DNA of 64,000 nt from assembly GCF_001424195.1 (NCBI RefSeq), contig NZ_LMOO01000008.1, positions 248,001-312,000 of the forward strand, in the 5' to 3' direction. The notes beneath the pieces are model-generated. The model was not told where the DNA came from. It worked only from the letters and a program-made list of their open reading frames with translations, and made no database searches. Of this stretch, positions 1-9,717 are shown one piece after another (position 1 is the first letter of the stretch; each line of letters opens with the position of its first letter). The position numbers and the translations under genes are program-made. The DNA comes from Cellulomonas sp. Leaf334. GTDB taxonomy: Bacteria; Actinomycetota; Actinomycetes; Actinomycetales; Cellulomonadaceae.

Positions 1-2
1 AC

Positions 3-614
3 ATCACCGGCGTCCCGGAGCAGTGGGCCGGACACGAGCGGCACATCCTGCACCACGTGTCCGACGACCTGGTGTCCTGGGAGTACCGCGGGGTCGTGCC
101 GCTGAGCTCGGACCACGTGATCGACGCCTGCGTCGTACCGACGGCCGACGGCTACCGCCTGTGGTTCAAGGACGAGGCGGCAGGCTCGACCACCTGGTGC
201 GCCGACTCGCACGACCTGGAGACCTGGGGCCCGTCGCGGCCGGTCATCGAGGGCCGTCCGCACGAGGGCCCGAACGTGTTCACGCTCGGCGGGTGGCACT
301 GGCTGATCGTCGACGAGTGGCGCGGCCAGGCGGTGTACCGGTCGGACGACCTGTCGCGGTGGACACCCGCCGGGCACATCCTGGTCGAACCGCGCGGGCA
401 CCACGCGGACGTCGTCACGACCGACGACGAGGCCTGGATCTTCTACTTCACGCACGACGTGTCACCGTTCGGTGAGACCGGAGCCGGCGAGGACCCGGCG
501 ACCAGACGTGCGGTCGTCCGCGTGGCCGTGGCCCGCGTCGTCGACGGCCACCTGGTGTGCGACCCGACCGAACCTGTTGAGCTAGACCTACGACGAGCGA
601 CGAGGACCCGATGA
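3..614 (+). CDS. Beta-propeller glycosidase, C-terminal part (GH43-like)
   Basis: The 5' end lies outside the window; the frame is open from base 3. The visible ~203 residues carry repeated propeller signatures: SDDLVSWEYRG, a SHDLETWGPS blade, the HEGPNVF segment typical of the catalytic centre of five-bladed GH43/GH32/GH130-like enzymes, and SDDLSRWTPAG. The stop overlaps the start of the GH42 gene as ATGA, so the two are probably translationally coupled. That context suggests removal of arabinose or galactose from pectic or arabinogalactan side chains. The family cannot be fixed without the N-terminal half. No signal peptide can be assessed. Confidence 0.65.
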   Translation: MTGVPEQWAGHERHILHHVSDDLVSWEYRGVVPLSSDHVIDACVVPTADGYRLWFKDEAAGSTTWCADSHDLETWGPSRPVIEGRPHEGPNVFTLGGWHWLIVDEWRGQAVYRSDDLSRWTPAGHILVEPRGHHADVVTTDDEAWIFYFTHDVSPFGETGAGEDPATRRAVVRVAVARVVDGHLVCDPTEPVELDLRRATRTR

Positions 615-2575
615 TCCAGTACGGCGGCGACTACAACCCTGAGCAGTGGCCGCTGGCCACCCGCATCGAGGACGTCGAGCTCATGCAGCAGGCCGGCGTC
701 ACGCTGGTCAGCGTGGGGATCTTCAGCTGGGCACAGCTGGAGCCGCGCGAGGGCGAGTACGACTTCGGCTGGCTGGACGACATCCTCGACCGGCTCGACG
801 CGGCCGGCATCAAGGTCACCCTGGCGACCGCCACCGCGAGCCCGCCCCCGTGGCTGACGCGCAAGCACCCGGAGTTCCTGCCGGTCCTGGCGGACGGCAC
901 GGTGCTGCACCCGGGCGGTCGGCAGGCGTACCGGGTGTCGTCGGCGGCGTACCGCGAGTACGTGCTGCGGATGACGCGGACGATGGCGGAGCGGTACGGG
1001 ACTCACCCGGCGCTGGCGCTCTGGCACGTCGACAACGAGCTGGGCTGCCACGTCCCGCACGACTTCTCCGACGACGCCGCGGTCGCGTTCCGACGCTGGC
1101 TCGCGGACCGGTACGGCACGGTCGAGGCCCTCAACCACGCCTGGGGCACGGCGTTCTGGTCGCAGCGGTACGACGACTTCGCCGAGGTGCTGCCCCCGCG
1201 CAGCGCCCCGACGTACCCGAACCCGACGCAGCAGCTGGACTTCGCGCGGTTCTCGTCCGACGAGCTGCTGGTGCACTACCGCGCGCTGCGGGACGTGCTG
1301 CGCGAGGTCACCCCGGACGTGCCGACGACCACGAACCTCATGCTCTCCACGGGCACGAAGTGGATGGACTACTTCTCGTGGGCCGACGACCTCGACGTCA
1401 TCGCCAACGACCACTACACGCGCGCCCACGACCCGGAGGCCCACGTCGAGCTCGCGTTCAGCGCCGACCTCACGCGCGGCGTCGCCGGCGGCGACCCGTG
1501 GATGCTCATGGAGCACTCGACGAGCGCGGTGAACTGGCAGCCGCGGAACCGCACCAAGCGTCCGGGCGAGATGCTCCGGCACTCGCTGGCGCACGTGGCC
1601 CGCGGCGCCGACGCGGTGATGTTCTTCCAGTGGCGCCAGTCCGCCGCGGGGGCGGAGAAGTTCCACTCGGCGATGCTGCCGCACGCGGGGACCGACACGG
1701 AGGTGTGGCGGAGCACGGTGGCGCTCGGCGATGCGTTGACGGCTCTGAGCGAGGTGGAAGGCAGCCGCGTCCACGCGCGCGCGGCGATCGTCTTCGACTA
1801 CCCCGCCTGGTGGGGCACCGAGCTCGACAGCCACCCGTCCGCCGCGGTCACCTACCCGGACCGCGTCCTCGCCCACTACCGCGCGCTGTGGCAGCGGAAC
1901 GTCACGGTCGACATCGTGCGGCCGTCGGCGGACCTGTCGGGGTACTCGCTCGTCGTCGTGCCGGGGCTGTACCTGGTCACCGACGCCGACGCCGCCAACA
2001 TCGCGCGGGCCGCCGAACGGGGTGCGTCCGTGCTGGTCACCTACTTCTCGGGCATCGCCGACGAGAACGACCACATCCGGCTCGGCGGCTACCCGGGCGC
2101 GTTCCGCGAGCTGCTGGGCGTCCGTACCGAGGAGTTCTGGGCGCTCCAGGACGGCGAGGTCCTGACGCTCGACGACGGCACCCCCGCCGACGTGTGGTCC
2201 GAGCAGACCCACCTGGAACCCGGCACCTCGGCGGTCCGGACGTTCGCCGACGGCGACCTCGCCGGCTGGCCGGCCCTGACCCGACGGCCCGTCGGCGCGG
2301 GAGCCGCCTGGTACCTGGGCACGCGCCTCGACGCCGACGGGCTGCAGGGCGTGACGGACGCGCTCATCGCCGAGGCGGGGCTGACCCCGGAGCTGCCTGG
2401 CGTCGAGGCGGTCCGCCGGGTCGCCGACGACGGGCGTTCCTGGCTGTTCGTCCTCAACCACTCCTCCGACGAGGTCAAGGTCCCGGCGTCGGGCCACGAG
2501 CTGCTCCGCGACGAGCCCGCGCCGGGGACGGTCGTCGTCGCGCCGGGTGCGGTCGCCGTCGTCCGGGAGGGCTGA
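611..2575 (+). CDS. Beta-galactosidase, GH42 family
   Basis: A 654-residue protein opening with the diagnostic GH42 N-terminus (YGGDYNPEQWP). The predicted acid/base is E143 in WHVDNELGCH and the nucleophile is E301 in LMEHSTSAVNW, the two-glutamate arrangement of GH42. The length fits the three-domain GH42 architecture: TIM barrel, trimerisation domain (roughly residues 385-590) and small beta domain. There is no signal peptide, so it should act in the cytoplasm on imported galacto-oligosaccharides. The start overlaps the upstream glycosidase stop (ATGA). Confidence 0.95.
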   Translation: MIQYGGDYNPEQWPLATRIEDVELMQQAGVTLVSVGIFSWAQLEPREGEYDFGWLDDILDRLDAAGIKVTLATATASPPPWLTRKHPEFLPVLADGTVLHPGGRQAYRVSSAAYREYVLRMTRTMAERYGTHPALALWHVDNELGCHVPHDFSDDAAVAFRRWLADRYGTVEALNHAWGTAFWSQRYDDFAEVLPPRSAPTYPNPTQQLDFARFSSDELLVHYRALRDVLREVTPDVPTTTNLMLSTGTKWMDYFSWADDLDVIANDHYTRAHDPEAHVELAFSADLTRGVAGGDPWMLMEHSTSAVNWQPRNRTKRPGEMLRHSLAHVARGADAVMFFQWRQSAAGAEKFHSAMLPHAGTDTEVWRSTVALGDALTALSEVEGSRVHARAAIVFDYPAWWGTELDSHPSAAVTYPDRVLAHYRALWQRNVTVDIVRPSADLSGYSLVVVPGLYLVTDADAANIARAAERGASVLVTYFSGIADENDHIRLGGYPGAFRELLGVRTEEFWALQDGEVLTLDDGTPADVWSEQTHLEPGTSAVRTFADGDLAGWPALTRRPVGAGAAWYLGTRLDADGLQGVTDALIAEAGLTPELPGVEAVRRVADDGRSWLFVLNHSSDEVKVPASGHELLRDEPAPGTVVVAPGAVAVVREG

Positions 2576-2694
2576 CCGGCCGCGTCGTCTCGGCGTGCCG
2601 CACCGTCCGACCCTGGCTACTGTGCCCGGAATGCCCTCGGGGCAGGCCCGGGCCCACGTCACGGCCGATCCGACACGGACGAGAGGACTCTCCA

Positions 2695-3087
2695 GTGAAC
2701 AAGGTCAGCAAGGTCAGCAGGGCGCTCGCCGCGGCAGCACTCGCGACCGCCGGACTGGTCGCCGGTGCCTCCGCCGCGAGCGCGCACACGACGACGGTCG
2801 ACTCGGTCATCGTGGCCAACGGTGAGTGGAAGGCCTACGCGACGCTGAACACCGGCACCGGCATCCTGTGCGTCCGTGCGTACCACTCGGTGCCCGGCGC
2901 GACGGCGTACGCGGCGGTCGTGGCAGGGAACGGCCAGCACGGCGAGGTCCTGGACCGCGGTGGGGACTCGGACCGGCGCTGCACGCAGCTCTACGGGTAC
3001 TACCACGGGCAGTACGCGACCCTGTTCGTGGAGTTCATCAACTCGGCCGGCCAGCAGACGGTGAAGACCGTGGGCTTCCACTACTGA
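2695..3087 (+). CDS. Small secreted protein of unknown function
   Basis: A 130-residue protein starting at GTG, 7 nt after GAGAGGA (2681-2687). The first ~30 residues form a Sec signal peptide with an Ala-rich core and a SAASA-type cleavage site. The mature ~100 residues are predicted mostly beta (VIVANGEWKAY, TLFVEFINSAG, VKTVGFHY) and hold two cysteines that could pair. It ends 4 bp before the stop of the convergent YcaQ-like gene. I do not recognise the family; a small extracellular beta-sandwich is the most that can be said. Confidence 0.75.
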   Translation: MNKVSKVSRALAAAALATAGLVAGASAASAHTTTVDSVIVANGEWKAYATLNTGTGILCVRAYHSVPGATAYAAVVAGNGQHGEVLDRGGDSDRRCTQLYGYYHGQYATLFVEFINSAGQQTVKTVGFHY

Positions 3088-3091
3088 TCGG

Positions 3092-4189
3092 CTAGGAGCG
3101 GACGAGGTCGAGCTCCAGCCACTGCGCCAGGTCCTCGATCTCCGCGTCGACGGCGGCACGGGCATCGCCGTCCCACGGCTCGTCCTCGTGCACCGCGTGG
3201 ACCCGTAGCACCCCGGCCTTGACGTCGGCCGTCGCGTCGAGCTTGCCCACCAGCCGGTCGCCGACGAGCACGGGGAGCGCGTAGTAGCCCCAGCGTCGCG
3301 CGGCCGCGGGCTTGAACATCTCGAGGACGTAGTCGGACTCGAAGATGTCGGTCATGCGCTTGCGGTCGTGCAGGAGCAGGTCGAACGGGGACAGCAGCGC
3401 GGCCCGGCCCTCGAACGGGGCGTCGAGCTGGGCGGGGTCCACCCGCCACTGTCCGCGCACCCCCTCGACGACCGCGGCCTCGCCCGCCTCGCCGACGTCC
3501 ACGGGCTCGACGGGGTGCGCGGGACCCCGCGTCCGGGCGATGCCGAGGGCGGCCAGGCGGCGCTCGCCGCGGATCCGGAACGCGTCCTCCAGGGGGACGG
3601 GGGGGACCTGGGGGTAGACGCGCTCGGCCAGGTCCCAGAGCCGGTCACGGCCGGTGCCACCCGTCGCGGCGACGTCGCCCATCTGCATCATCAGGTCGAG
3701 CAGCATGGTGACGTTGCGGTTGTTGTTCCACCCCGACGACCGCCACGGCCGCGCGCACGTGTCGGGGAGCTCGCTCAGCGGCAGCGGACCGTCGGCACGC
3801 AGGAGCTCGAGGATGTCCTGGCGGCACCCCTCGTTGTCCGCGACCCACCGCCGGTTGGACCGCTGCCAGTCCGTCGCGCGCGCGCCGACCTCCGGCCAGA
3901 CCTCCATCTCGGCGCGGTAGAGCGCGAGGTCCTCGGCGACCCGGAGCGTGCCGCGGAACTCCAGGATCGACTGCTGCTCGAGGGCGTCCGCGAGCTCCCG
4001 CGGGTCGTACGCGGACCCGATCCGGCTCCACAGCACAAGGTCCGCGCTGGGGGCGATCGCTGCGGTCGGGTTGAGCAGGAGGAGCCACAGGTCGTGCACG
4101 GTGTCGTGCACGTCCGTCGGCCGGTCCGCGGTGAGGCGCTGGGCGCGCACCGCGATCCTGCGGGCGTCGGCACGGGTGAGCTGGTGCAC
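3092..4189 (-). CDS. Winged-helix protein of the YcaQ/AlkZ (HTH_42) family
   Basis: A 365-residue protein from the GTG at 4189, chosen because the HTH_42 signature (QLTRADARRIAVRAQRL) begins there and because the longer start at 4246 would overlap the divergent ABC gene. The family includes E. coli YcaQ and Streptomyces AlkZ, DNA glycosylases that unhook interstrand crosslinks or remove bulky adducts. Visible family features are the tandem winged-helix N-terminal half, the segment LLSPFDLLLHDRKR and the C-terminal YVLEMFKPAAARRWGYYALPV. I could not place the catalytic QxD/QxQ motif with certainty, so glycosylase activity is inferred from family only. Confidence 0.8.
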   Translation of the reverse strand: MHQLTRADARRIAVRAQRLTADRPTDVHDTVHDLWLLLLNPTAAIAPSADLVLWSRIGSAYDPRELADALEQQSILEFRGTLRVAEDLALYRAEMEVWPEVGARATDWQRSNRRWVADNEGCRQDILELLRADGPLPLSELPDTCARPWRSSGWNNNRNVTMLLDLMMQMGDVAATGGTGRDRLWDLAERVYPQVPPVPLEDAFRIRGERRLAALGIARTRGPAHPVEPVDVGEAGEAAVVEGVRGQWRVDPAQLDAPFEGRAALLSPFDLLLHDRKRMTDIFESDYVLEMFKPAAARRWGYYALPVLVGDRLVGKLDATADVKAGVLRVHAVHEDEPWDGDARAAVDAEIEDLAQWLELDLVRS

Positions 4190-4227
4190 GCTCGGCAGAC
4201 TAGGCCTGGCCACCGACAGATGCTTCG

Positions 4228-5172
4228 ATGTGCGGCATGGGTGCACTGACGATGGAGTCCCTCCACAAGACGTATGGCGAGGTCCGCGCGCTGCGCGACC
4301 TGTCGATGGAGGTGCGGGCAGGCGAGATCGTCGGCTTCGTCGGCTCCAACGGGGCCGGCAAGTCGACGACGATGCGGATCGTGCTCGGCGTGCTGGAGGC
4401 CGACTCGGGCGAGGTGCGCTGGGACGGCCGGCCGGTCGACCTGGCGGTGCGGCAGCGCATCGGGTACATGCCCGAGGAGCGCGGCCTCTACCCGCGGATG
4501 AAGGTCAGCGACCAGCTCGTGTACCTCGCGCGGCTGCACGGGCTGAACCCGTCGTCGGCCAAGGCCGCGATGGAGCACTGGACCGAGGTGCTCGGCATCG
4601 CGGAGCGGCGTGGCGACGAGATCCTCAAGCTGTCGCTGGGCAACCAGCAGCGCGTCCAGCTGGCCGCCGCGCTCGTGCACTCCCCCGAGATCCTCGTGCT
4701 CGACGAGCCGTTCTCCGGCCTCGACCCCGTCGCGGTCGACGTGATGAGCGGCGTGCTGCGCGAGCAGGCCGACGCGGGTGTGCCCGTGCTCTTCTCGTCG
4801 CACCAGCTCGAGCTCGTCGAGTCGCTGTGCGACCGGGTCGGGATCATCAAGAGCGGCTCCATGGTCAAGTTCGGCGGGATCGAGGAGCTGCGCCGGACCG
4901 ACGACAGGCGATGGGTGGTCGACGGGCCGCCGGCGTCGACGTGGATCACCGCGGTGCCGTCGGCCCACCTCGTCTCCGCGCAGGGCACCCGGTCCGTCGT
5001 CGAGGTGCGCGGCCAGGCCGCCGATGCCGTCGACCAGGAGATCCTGCGGGCCGCGATGGCCGCGGGCCCGGTGCACGAGTTCGGCCTGCTCCGCCCCTCC
5101 CTGACCGAGCTGTACCGGCACGTCGTCACGACCGACGTCACCGCGACCGACCGAGAGACGGTGTCCGCATGA
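4228..5172 (+). CDS. ABC-2 type exporter ATP-binding subunit
   Basis: A 314-residue ATPase with Walker A (GSNGAGKST, residues 39-47), signature LSLGNQQ (about 135) and Walker B ILVLDEP with D159/E160. The ~90-residue C-terminal extension resembles the DUF4162-type tail of NatA-like exporters. It forms a pair with the permease that overlaps it at ATGA (5169-5172). No clear Shine-Dalgarno precedes the start; ATG codons at 4237 and 4252 are alternatives. The substrate is unknown; NatA/NatB-like export of ions, lipids or drugs is possible. Confidence 0.9.
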   Translation: MCGMGALTMESLHKTYGEVRALRDLSMEVRAGEIVGFVGSNGAGKSTTMRIVLGVLEADSGEVRWDGRPVDLAVRQRIGYMPEERGLYPRMKVSDQLVYLARLHGLNPSSAKAAMEHWTEVLGIAERRGDEILKLSLGNQQRVQLAAALVHSPEILVLDEPFSGLDPVAVDVMSGVLREQADAGVPVLFSSHQLELVESLCDRVGIIKSGSMVKFGGIEELRRTDDRRWVVDGPPASTWITAVPSAHLVSAQGTRSVVEVRGQAADAVDQEILRAAMAAGPVHEFGLLRPSLTELYRHVVTTDVTATDRETVSA

Positions 5173-6383
5173 CCCCCCGCCCGAGCGTCGTCGAGATCTC
5201 GAACGGCGCCGCCATCCGGCTCATCGCGGGGCGGGAGATCAGCACCCGCGTCCGGTCCAAGGCGTTCGTCTGGACGACGGTCGCGCTCGTCGCCGCCGTG
5301 GTGCTCGGCGGGGTCCTGCTGCACTTCGTCGGGCAGCAGTCCGACTCCGCCCAGAAGGTCGGCGTGACGCCCGAGGCGTCGGGGGTGGCCGAGCAGCTCG
5401 TCGCCCTCGGCTCCGTCACGGGCACGACGATCGAGACGCAGGAGGTCGCGTCCGCCGAGGCCGCGGAGCCGCTGCTGAAGGACGGCACCGTCAGCGCGGT
5501 CGTGACGGGGACCGACCCGCTGACCGTCCTCGTGCACACCGAGCTCCCCGACGCGCTGGCGCCCGTGCTCGGGTCGCTGGCGCAGCAGGAGGCGCTCTCG
5601 TCGGCGGTCACCGACCTCGGTGGCGACCCGGGCGAGGTCGGCCGCGAGATCGCGCAGGCCGCAGCGGACGTCACCGCGCTCGAGCCCGAGCCGGAACGCG
5701 ACTCCGCGCAGGTCGTGGCGGGGTTCGTGGCCGGCATCCTGCTGTTCATCTCCCTGATGACCGCCGGCCAGCTCGTCGCGCAGGGCGTCGTCGAGGAGAA
5801 GTCGTCGCGCGTCGTCGAGCTGCTGCTCGCGACCGTGCGGCCGTGGCAGCTCATGGCCGGCAAGGTGCTGGGCATCGGGGTCATCGGGCTGACGCAGGTC
5901 GTGCTCGTCGTCGGTGCGGGTGCAGGGACCGCGGCGCTCCTCGGGCTCGTCGACGCCAGCTCGATCAACCTCGGCGTCACCGCGCTGTGGGTCATCGTGT
6001 GGTTCGTCGTCGGCTTCACGATGTACGCCCTGGCGCTCGCCGCGCTGGCCGCGCTGGTGTCCCGGCAGGAGGACGTCGGCTCGGTGACCGCACCCGTGAT
6101 GACGCTGATGATGATCCCGTACATCATCGGCATCAGCATCGCGCCGTGGGACCCGACCAACCCGCTGGTCGTCGTCCTGAGCTTCGTCCCGTTCTGCGCG
6201 CCGATGCTCATGCCCATGCGGATCGCGCTCGGCGAGGTCGCCCCGTGGGAGGTCGCGCTGTCCCTCGGGCTGTCGCTCGCCCTGATCCCCGTGCTGGTCT
6301 GGCTCGCGGGCCGCATCTACTCCAACGCGGTCCTGCGCAGCGGCGGGCGGATCAAGCTCAAGGACGCACTGACAGCGTCGTAA
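5169..6383 (+). CDS. ABC-2 type exporter permease (NatB-like)
   Basis: A 404-residue membrane protein. One N-terminal membrane helix (residues ~30-50) is followed by a ~150-residue extracytoplasmic loop, then a bundle of about five helices that includes the conserved GQLVAQGVVEEKSSRVVELLLATVRP region, here EEKSSRVVELL, characteristic of ABC-2/NatB permeases. ATG overlaps the ATPase stop, consistent with a two-gene operon. It would form the channel for the ATPase encoded upstream. The gene ends 82 bp before the GNAT gene. Confidence 0.9.
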   Translation: MTPRPSVVEISNGAAIRLIAGREISTRVRSKAFVWTTVALVAAVVLGGVLLHFVGQQSDSAQKVGVTPEASGVAEQLVALGSVTGTTIETQEVASAEAAEPLLKDGTVSAVVTGTDPLTVLVHTELPDALAPVLGSLAQQEALSSAVTDLGGDPGEVGREIAQAAADVTALEPEPERDSAQVVAGFVAGILLFISLMTAGQLVAQGVVEEKSSRVVELLLATVRPWQLMAGKVLGIGVIGLTQVVLVVGAGAGTAALLGLVDASSINLGVTALWVIVWFVVGFTMYALALAALAALVSRQEDVGSVTAPVMTLMMIPYIIGISIAPWDPTNPLVVVLSFVPFCAPMLMPMRIALGEVAPWEVALSLGLSLALIPVLVWLAGRIYSNAVLRSGGRIKLKDALTAS

Positions 6384-6465
6384 GTGTTTGCGCTGGTCAG
6401 GCGGGTGTTCACGGGAGTCATTCGGGGGTTGCATCTGGACGCATGTCCCATAGAGGATGCGCGAC

Positions 6466-7116
6466 ATGTCCGCTCCCCCGCCGCCCGATGTCGTCGAGCC
6501 GTTGCACCCGTCCGGCATCGCGGACGCGGCAACGGTGCTGGCAGCAGCCCTGGCCGACGACCCCGGCTTCGTCCACCTGTTCCCCGTGCGTGCCCGCCGC
6601 GAACGCGAGCTGCGCGCGATGTACCGGATGACCCTCTCCGACGCAGTGCGGTACGGGCAGGCGTACGTGACCCGGCTGGACGGGGCCGTGACGGGGGCCA
6701 TCGCCCTCTACCCGCCCGGCACCTACCCGATGACCCCCGCCCGCTGGTGGCGTCAGTCGTTCCGGATCGCGCGCATCGCCCTGCACACCCGCGAGCACAG
6801 CCTCGGCATCATCAAGTTCGGCGACGTCACCTCCGCAGGCGTGCCGTCCGACTCCTGGTACGTCGAGGCGCTCGGCGTCCGGCCTGACCTGCAACGGGCC
6901 GGTCGCGGGAAGCGGCTCATGGCGACCGTCTTCGCGGTCATCGACTGCGCCGGCGGACCCTCCTACCTGGAGACCACCAAGCCCGACAACGTCGGCTACT
7001 ACACCGCCCTCGGGTACGGCTCCGTGAAGACGCGCGTGCCTCTCGGCACCCCGAACGACGGCCCGTGGATCTTCCCGATGCGCCGCGACCCGGTCGGTGT
7101 GACGGTCGCACGGTGA
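6466..7116 (+). CDS. GNAT family N-acetyltransferase
   Basis: A 216-residue protein. ATG 6466 is preferred over ATG 6457 because AGAGG (6452-6456) is then correctly spaced. The acetyl-CoA signature is visible as LGVRPDLQRAGRGKRLM (V-x-P-x-x-Q-x-x-G-x-G-x), followed by LETTKPDNVGYYTALGY, the usual beta4-beta5 end of the fold. It resembles actinobacterial GNATs of unknown substrate that sit alone on the chromosome. It would transfer acetyl from acetyl-CoA to an amine, possibly a drug or small metabolite. Confidence 0.88.
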   Translation: MSAPPPPDVVEPLHPSGIADAATVLAAALADDPGFVHLFPVRARRERELRAMYRMTLSDAVRYGQAYVTRLDGAVTGAIALYPPGTYPMTPARWWRQSFRIARIALHTREHSLGIIKFGDVTSAGVPSDSWYVEALGVRPDLQRAGRGKRLMATVFAVIDCAGGPSYLETTKPDNVGYYTALGYGSVKTRVPLGTPNDGPWIFPMRRDPVGVTVAR

Positions 7117-7223
7117 CCACTCCGCGGACAGCGGGCGGGTGAAGTTCGCCCCTCGACCGCGCGCGGGCGTCGTCACCTGATTTCCCGGAGCGCCCTCCCG
7201 GCACCACCCCCTACGCTCGCGCG

Positions 7224-8033
7224 ATGCGCACGCTGCCCTCCTCGTTCGACGCCCCCACGGTCGACGCCATCGACGCCCTCCTCGACGACGTCGTCCGCGC
7301 CGAGGGTGTCCGCGTGCTCGCGGCCGTGGAGAGCGGTAGCCGTGCGTGGGGCTTCCCGTCCCCCGACAGCGACTACGACTGCCGGTTCGTCTACCTGCGC
7401 AGGGCCGACGACTACCTCAGCCCGTGGCCTCGGCGCGACGTCGTCGAGTGGGCGCCGGACGGGCTGCTCGACGTCAACGGGTGGGACCTGAAGAAGGCGG
7501 TCCAGCTGCTGCTCAAGGGCAACGCGGCGATCACGGAGTGGCTCGGCTCGCCGATGGTCTACCGGTCGGAGCCGGCGTTCGCCGAGGAGTTCCTCGCGCT
7601 GGCCGACGAGGTCGGGGACCGTTCGCTCGTCGGCCGGCACTACGTGAGCGTGGGGCGGCAGCAGTGGGCGCGGTTCGTCGGCGACGACGGCTCGATGCCG
7701 CTGAAGAAGCTCTTCTACTCGCTGCGCCCTGCCCTGGCGGTGCGCTGGCTGGACCGGCGCCCGGGTGCCGCGTTCCCCCCGATGACGCTCGGGGAGCTGG
7801 CTGCGCAGACGGACCTGACGTCCGCGCAGGGGGAGGCGATCCACGAGCTCGTCGCGCTCAAGGCGGTCACGCGGGAGATGGGCGCGGGCGCCGTGCCGGC
7901 CGTGCTCGCCGACCTGGTGGCGGCCGAGCTGCGCGACCGCCCCTGGCTCGAGGACCGGCGCACGGACCTCGACGCGACGCGAGTGCTCGCCGCGGACTTC
8001 TTCCGCCACGCGGTCCGGACGTACGCGGCCTGA
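7224..8033 (+). CDS. RlaP/YcgL-type nucleotidyltransferase
   Basis: A 269-residue predicted nucleotidyltransferase. The polymerase-beta fold motif is clear: GSRAWGF at residues 38-44, then SDYDCRFVY with metal-binding D50 and D52, followed by the family's NGWDLKKAVQLLLKGN helix and the FYSLRPALAVRWL segment. This matches the predicted nucleotidyltransferase superfamily that includes RlaP. The biological substrate is not established for these proteins. It is followed 34 bp downstream by a DNA polymerase gene on the same strand, but a functional link is not shown. Confidence 0.85.
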   Translation: MRTLPSSFDAPTVDAIDALLDDVVRAEGVRVLAAVESGSRAWGFPSPDSDYDCRFVYLRRADDYLSPWPRRDVVEWAPDGLLDVNGWDLKKAVQLLLKGNAAITEWLGSPMVYRSEPAFAEEFLALADEVGDRSLVGRHYVSVGRQQWARFVGDDGSMPLKKLFYSLRPALAVRWLDRRPGAAFPPMTLGELAAQTDLTSAQGEAIHELVALKAVTREMGAGAVPAVLADLVAAELRDRPWLEDRRTDLDATRVLAADFFRHAVRTYAA

Positions 8034-8067
8034 CCAGTGGTGTCGGACCCGGCTGCGACCATGAGCC

Positions 8068-9714
8068 GTGTCCTTGCTGCTGCTCCTCGACGACCCGTCG
8101 CGCGCCGGCGTCGTGGAGCTGCAGTCACTGACGGACCAGGGTGAGCCGCTCGGCTCCGTGGTCGTCGCTGCCGAGGACCTGGCGGCCACGGTCGCGGAGC
8201 GGGAGGCGGACCGGCCGCGGTGGGTCTGGGACGACACGTCGCGCCGCTACCCGCCGCTGCTGGCCGCGGGGGTGCGCGTCGAGCGGTGCCACGACCTGCG
8301 GCTCTGCCACGCGATCCTGCGCCGGAGCGTCTACGCGCAGTCGTCGGCGCTGGCCACCGCACCCTCGGGACCGTGGGACGGGCCGCGGGAACCGCCGCCG
8401 GTCGAGGGCAGCCTGTTCGACGACGTCGGACCGTCCGTGGTCGCCGATCCGCAGGAGGAGCTCCGACGCCAGCTCGCGGCGGTCGAGGGTGCCGACGAGC
8501 CCGGTCGTCTGCGGCTGCTGCTCGCCGCGGAGTCGACGGGTGCGCTGATCGCCGCGGAGATGCAGCACGACGGGATGCCGTGGAGCGTCGAGGCGCACGA
8601 CGCGCTCCTGACGGACCTGCTCGGTGCGCGGCCGCGGTCGGGAAGGCCGCCCAAGCTGGAGGCGCTGGCCGACGCCGTCCGGGAGGCGCTCGGGCAGCCG
8701 TCGCTGAACCTCGACTCACAGCAGGACCTGCTGCGCGGGCTGCGGTCGGCGGGCTGCGACGTGGAGTCGACGCGCACGTGGGAGATCAAGGCCCTGGAGC
8801 ATCCCGTCCGGGAGCCGCTGCTCGCGTACAAGAAGCTGTCCCGCCTGCTCAGCGCCAACGGGTGGGCGTGGATGGAGGCGTGGGTCCACGACGGCCGGTT
8901 CCGTCCGGACTACGTACCCGGGGGCGTGGTCACCGGGCGGTGGGCGACCAGCGGAGGTGGCGCTCTGCAGCTGCCGGCCAGCATCCGTGCGGCCGTGCGG
9001 GCGGATCCGGGGTGGAAGCTCGTCGTCGCCGATGCCGCGCAGCTGGAGCCGCGCGTGCTCGCCGCGATGTCCGGTGACGGCGCCATGGCCGCGGCCGGTC
9101 GGCACGCCGACCTGTACCAGGGCGTGGTCGACGCGGGCATCGTCGAGACCCGCTCCGAGGCCAAGTACGCGATGCTCGGTGCCATCTACGGCGCCACCAC
9201 CGGCCCGTCGGCCGTCCTCATGCCGCGGCTGACCAAGGCCTACCCGCGGGCGGTCGCGCTGGTCGAGGCAGGTGCCCGCGCCGGGGAGCGCGGCGACGTC
9301 GTGTCCACCTGGCTCGGCCGCACGTCCCCGCGTCCCGACGCCGCCTGGCAGGCCGAGCTCGCCGCGGCGTCGGCCGAGGGGGCGGGGGCGGACGACGTCC
9401 GGGCTGCCCGCCGGCGCGGGCGCGACTGGGGGCGGTTCACGCGGAACTTCGTCGTCCAGGGCACCGCCGCCGAGTGGGCGCTGTGCTGGATGGCGTCGCT
9501 GCGACGTCGGTTGCTGGCGGTCGACGGTCGGCCGCACCTGGTGTTCTTCCTGCACGACGAGGTGATGGTGCACTCCCCCGTGGACGTGGCCGACGTGGTC
9601 GCCGACGCGGTGCGGGAGTCGGCGATCGAGGCGGGGCGGTTGCTGTTCGGCGACACGCCCGTGGACTTCGCGCTGAACGTCGCCGTCGTGGACAGCTACG
9701 ACCAGGCGAAGTAG
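8068..9714 (+). CDS. Family A DNA polymerase with 3'-5' exonuclease-like domain
   Basis: A 548-residue protein starting at GTG. It is the short actinobacterial 'bifunctional 3'-5' exonuclease/DNA polymerase', separate from the main PolA. Polymerase motif A is VVADAAQLEPRVLA with D322, motif B is AKYAMLGAIYGATTG, and motif C is FLHDEVMVH with D497. Motif A has DAAQLEP instead of the usual DYSQIEL. The N-terminal ~180 residues are a diverged exonuclease-like region without obvious complete DEDD motifs. There is no 5'-3' exonuclease domain. The role is probably auxiliary (repair or damage tolerance). Confidence 0.9.
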   Translation: MSLLLLLDDPSRAGVVELQSLTDQGEPLGSVVVAAEDLAATVAEREADRPRWVWDDTSRRYPPLLAAGVRVERCHDLRLCHAILRRSVYAQSSALATAPSGPWDGPREPPPVEGSLFDDVGPSVVADPQEELRRQLAAVEGADEPGRLRLLLAAESTGALIAAEMQHDGMPWSVEAHDALLTDLLGARPRSGRPPKLEALADAVREALGQPSLNLDSQQDLLRGLRSAGCDVESTRTWEIKALEHPVREPLLAYKKLSRLLSANGWAWMEAWVHDGRFRPDYVPGGVVTGRWATSGGGALQLPASIRAAVRADPGWKLVVADAAQLEPRVLAAMSGDGAMAAAGRHADLYQGVVDAGIVETRSEAKYAMLGAIYGATTGPSAVLMPRLTKAYPRAVALVEAGARAGERGDVVSTWLGRTSPRPDAAWQAELAAASAEGAGADDVRAARRRGRDWGRFTRNFVVQGTAAEWALCWMASLRRRLLAVDGRPHLVFFLHDEVMVHSPVDVADVVADAVRESAIEAGRLLFGDTPVDFALNVAVVDSYDQAK

Positions 9715-9717
9715 AGG

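Noticed and set aside
4190..4246. Longer N-terminus for the YcaQ-like protein
   Set aside because: It would overlap the divergent ABC gene start, and the extra 19 residues lack family similarity.
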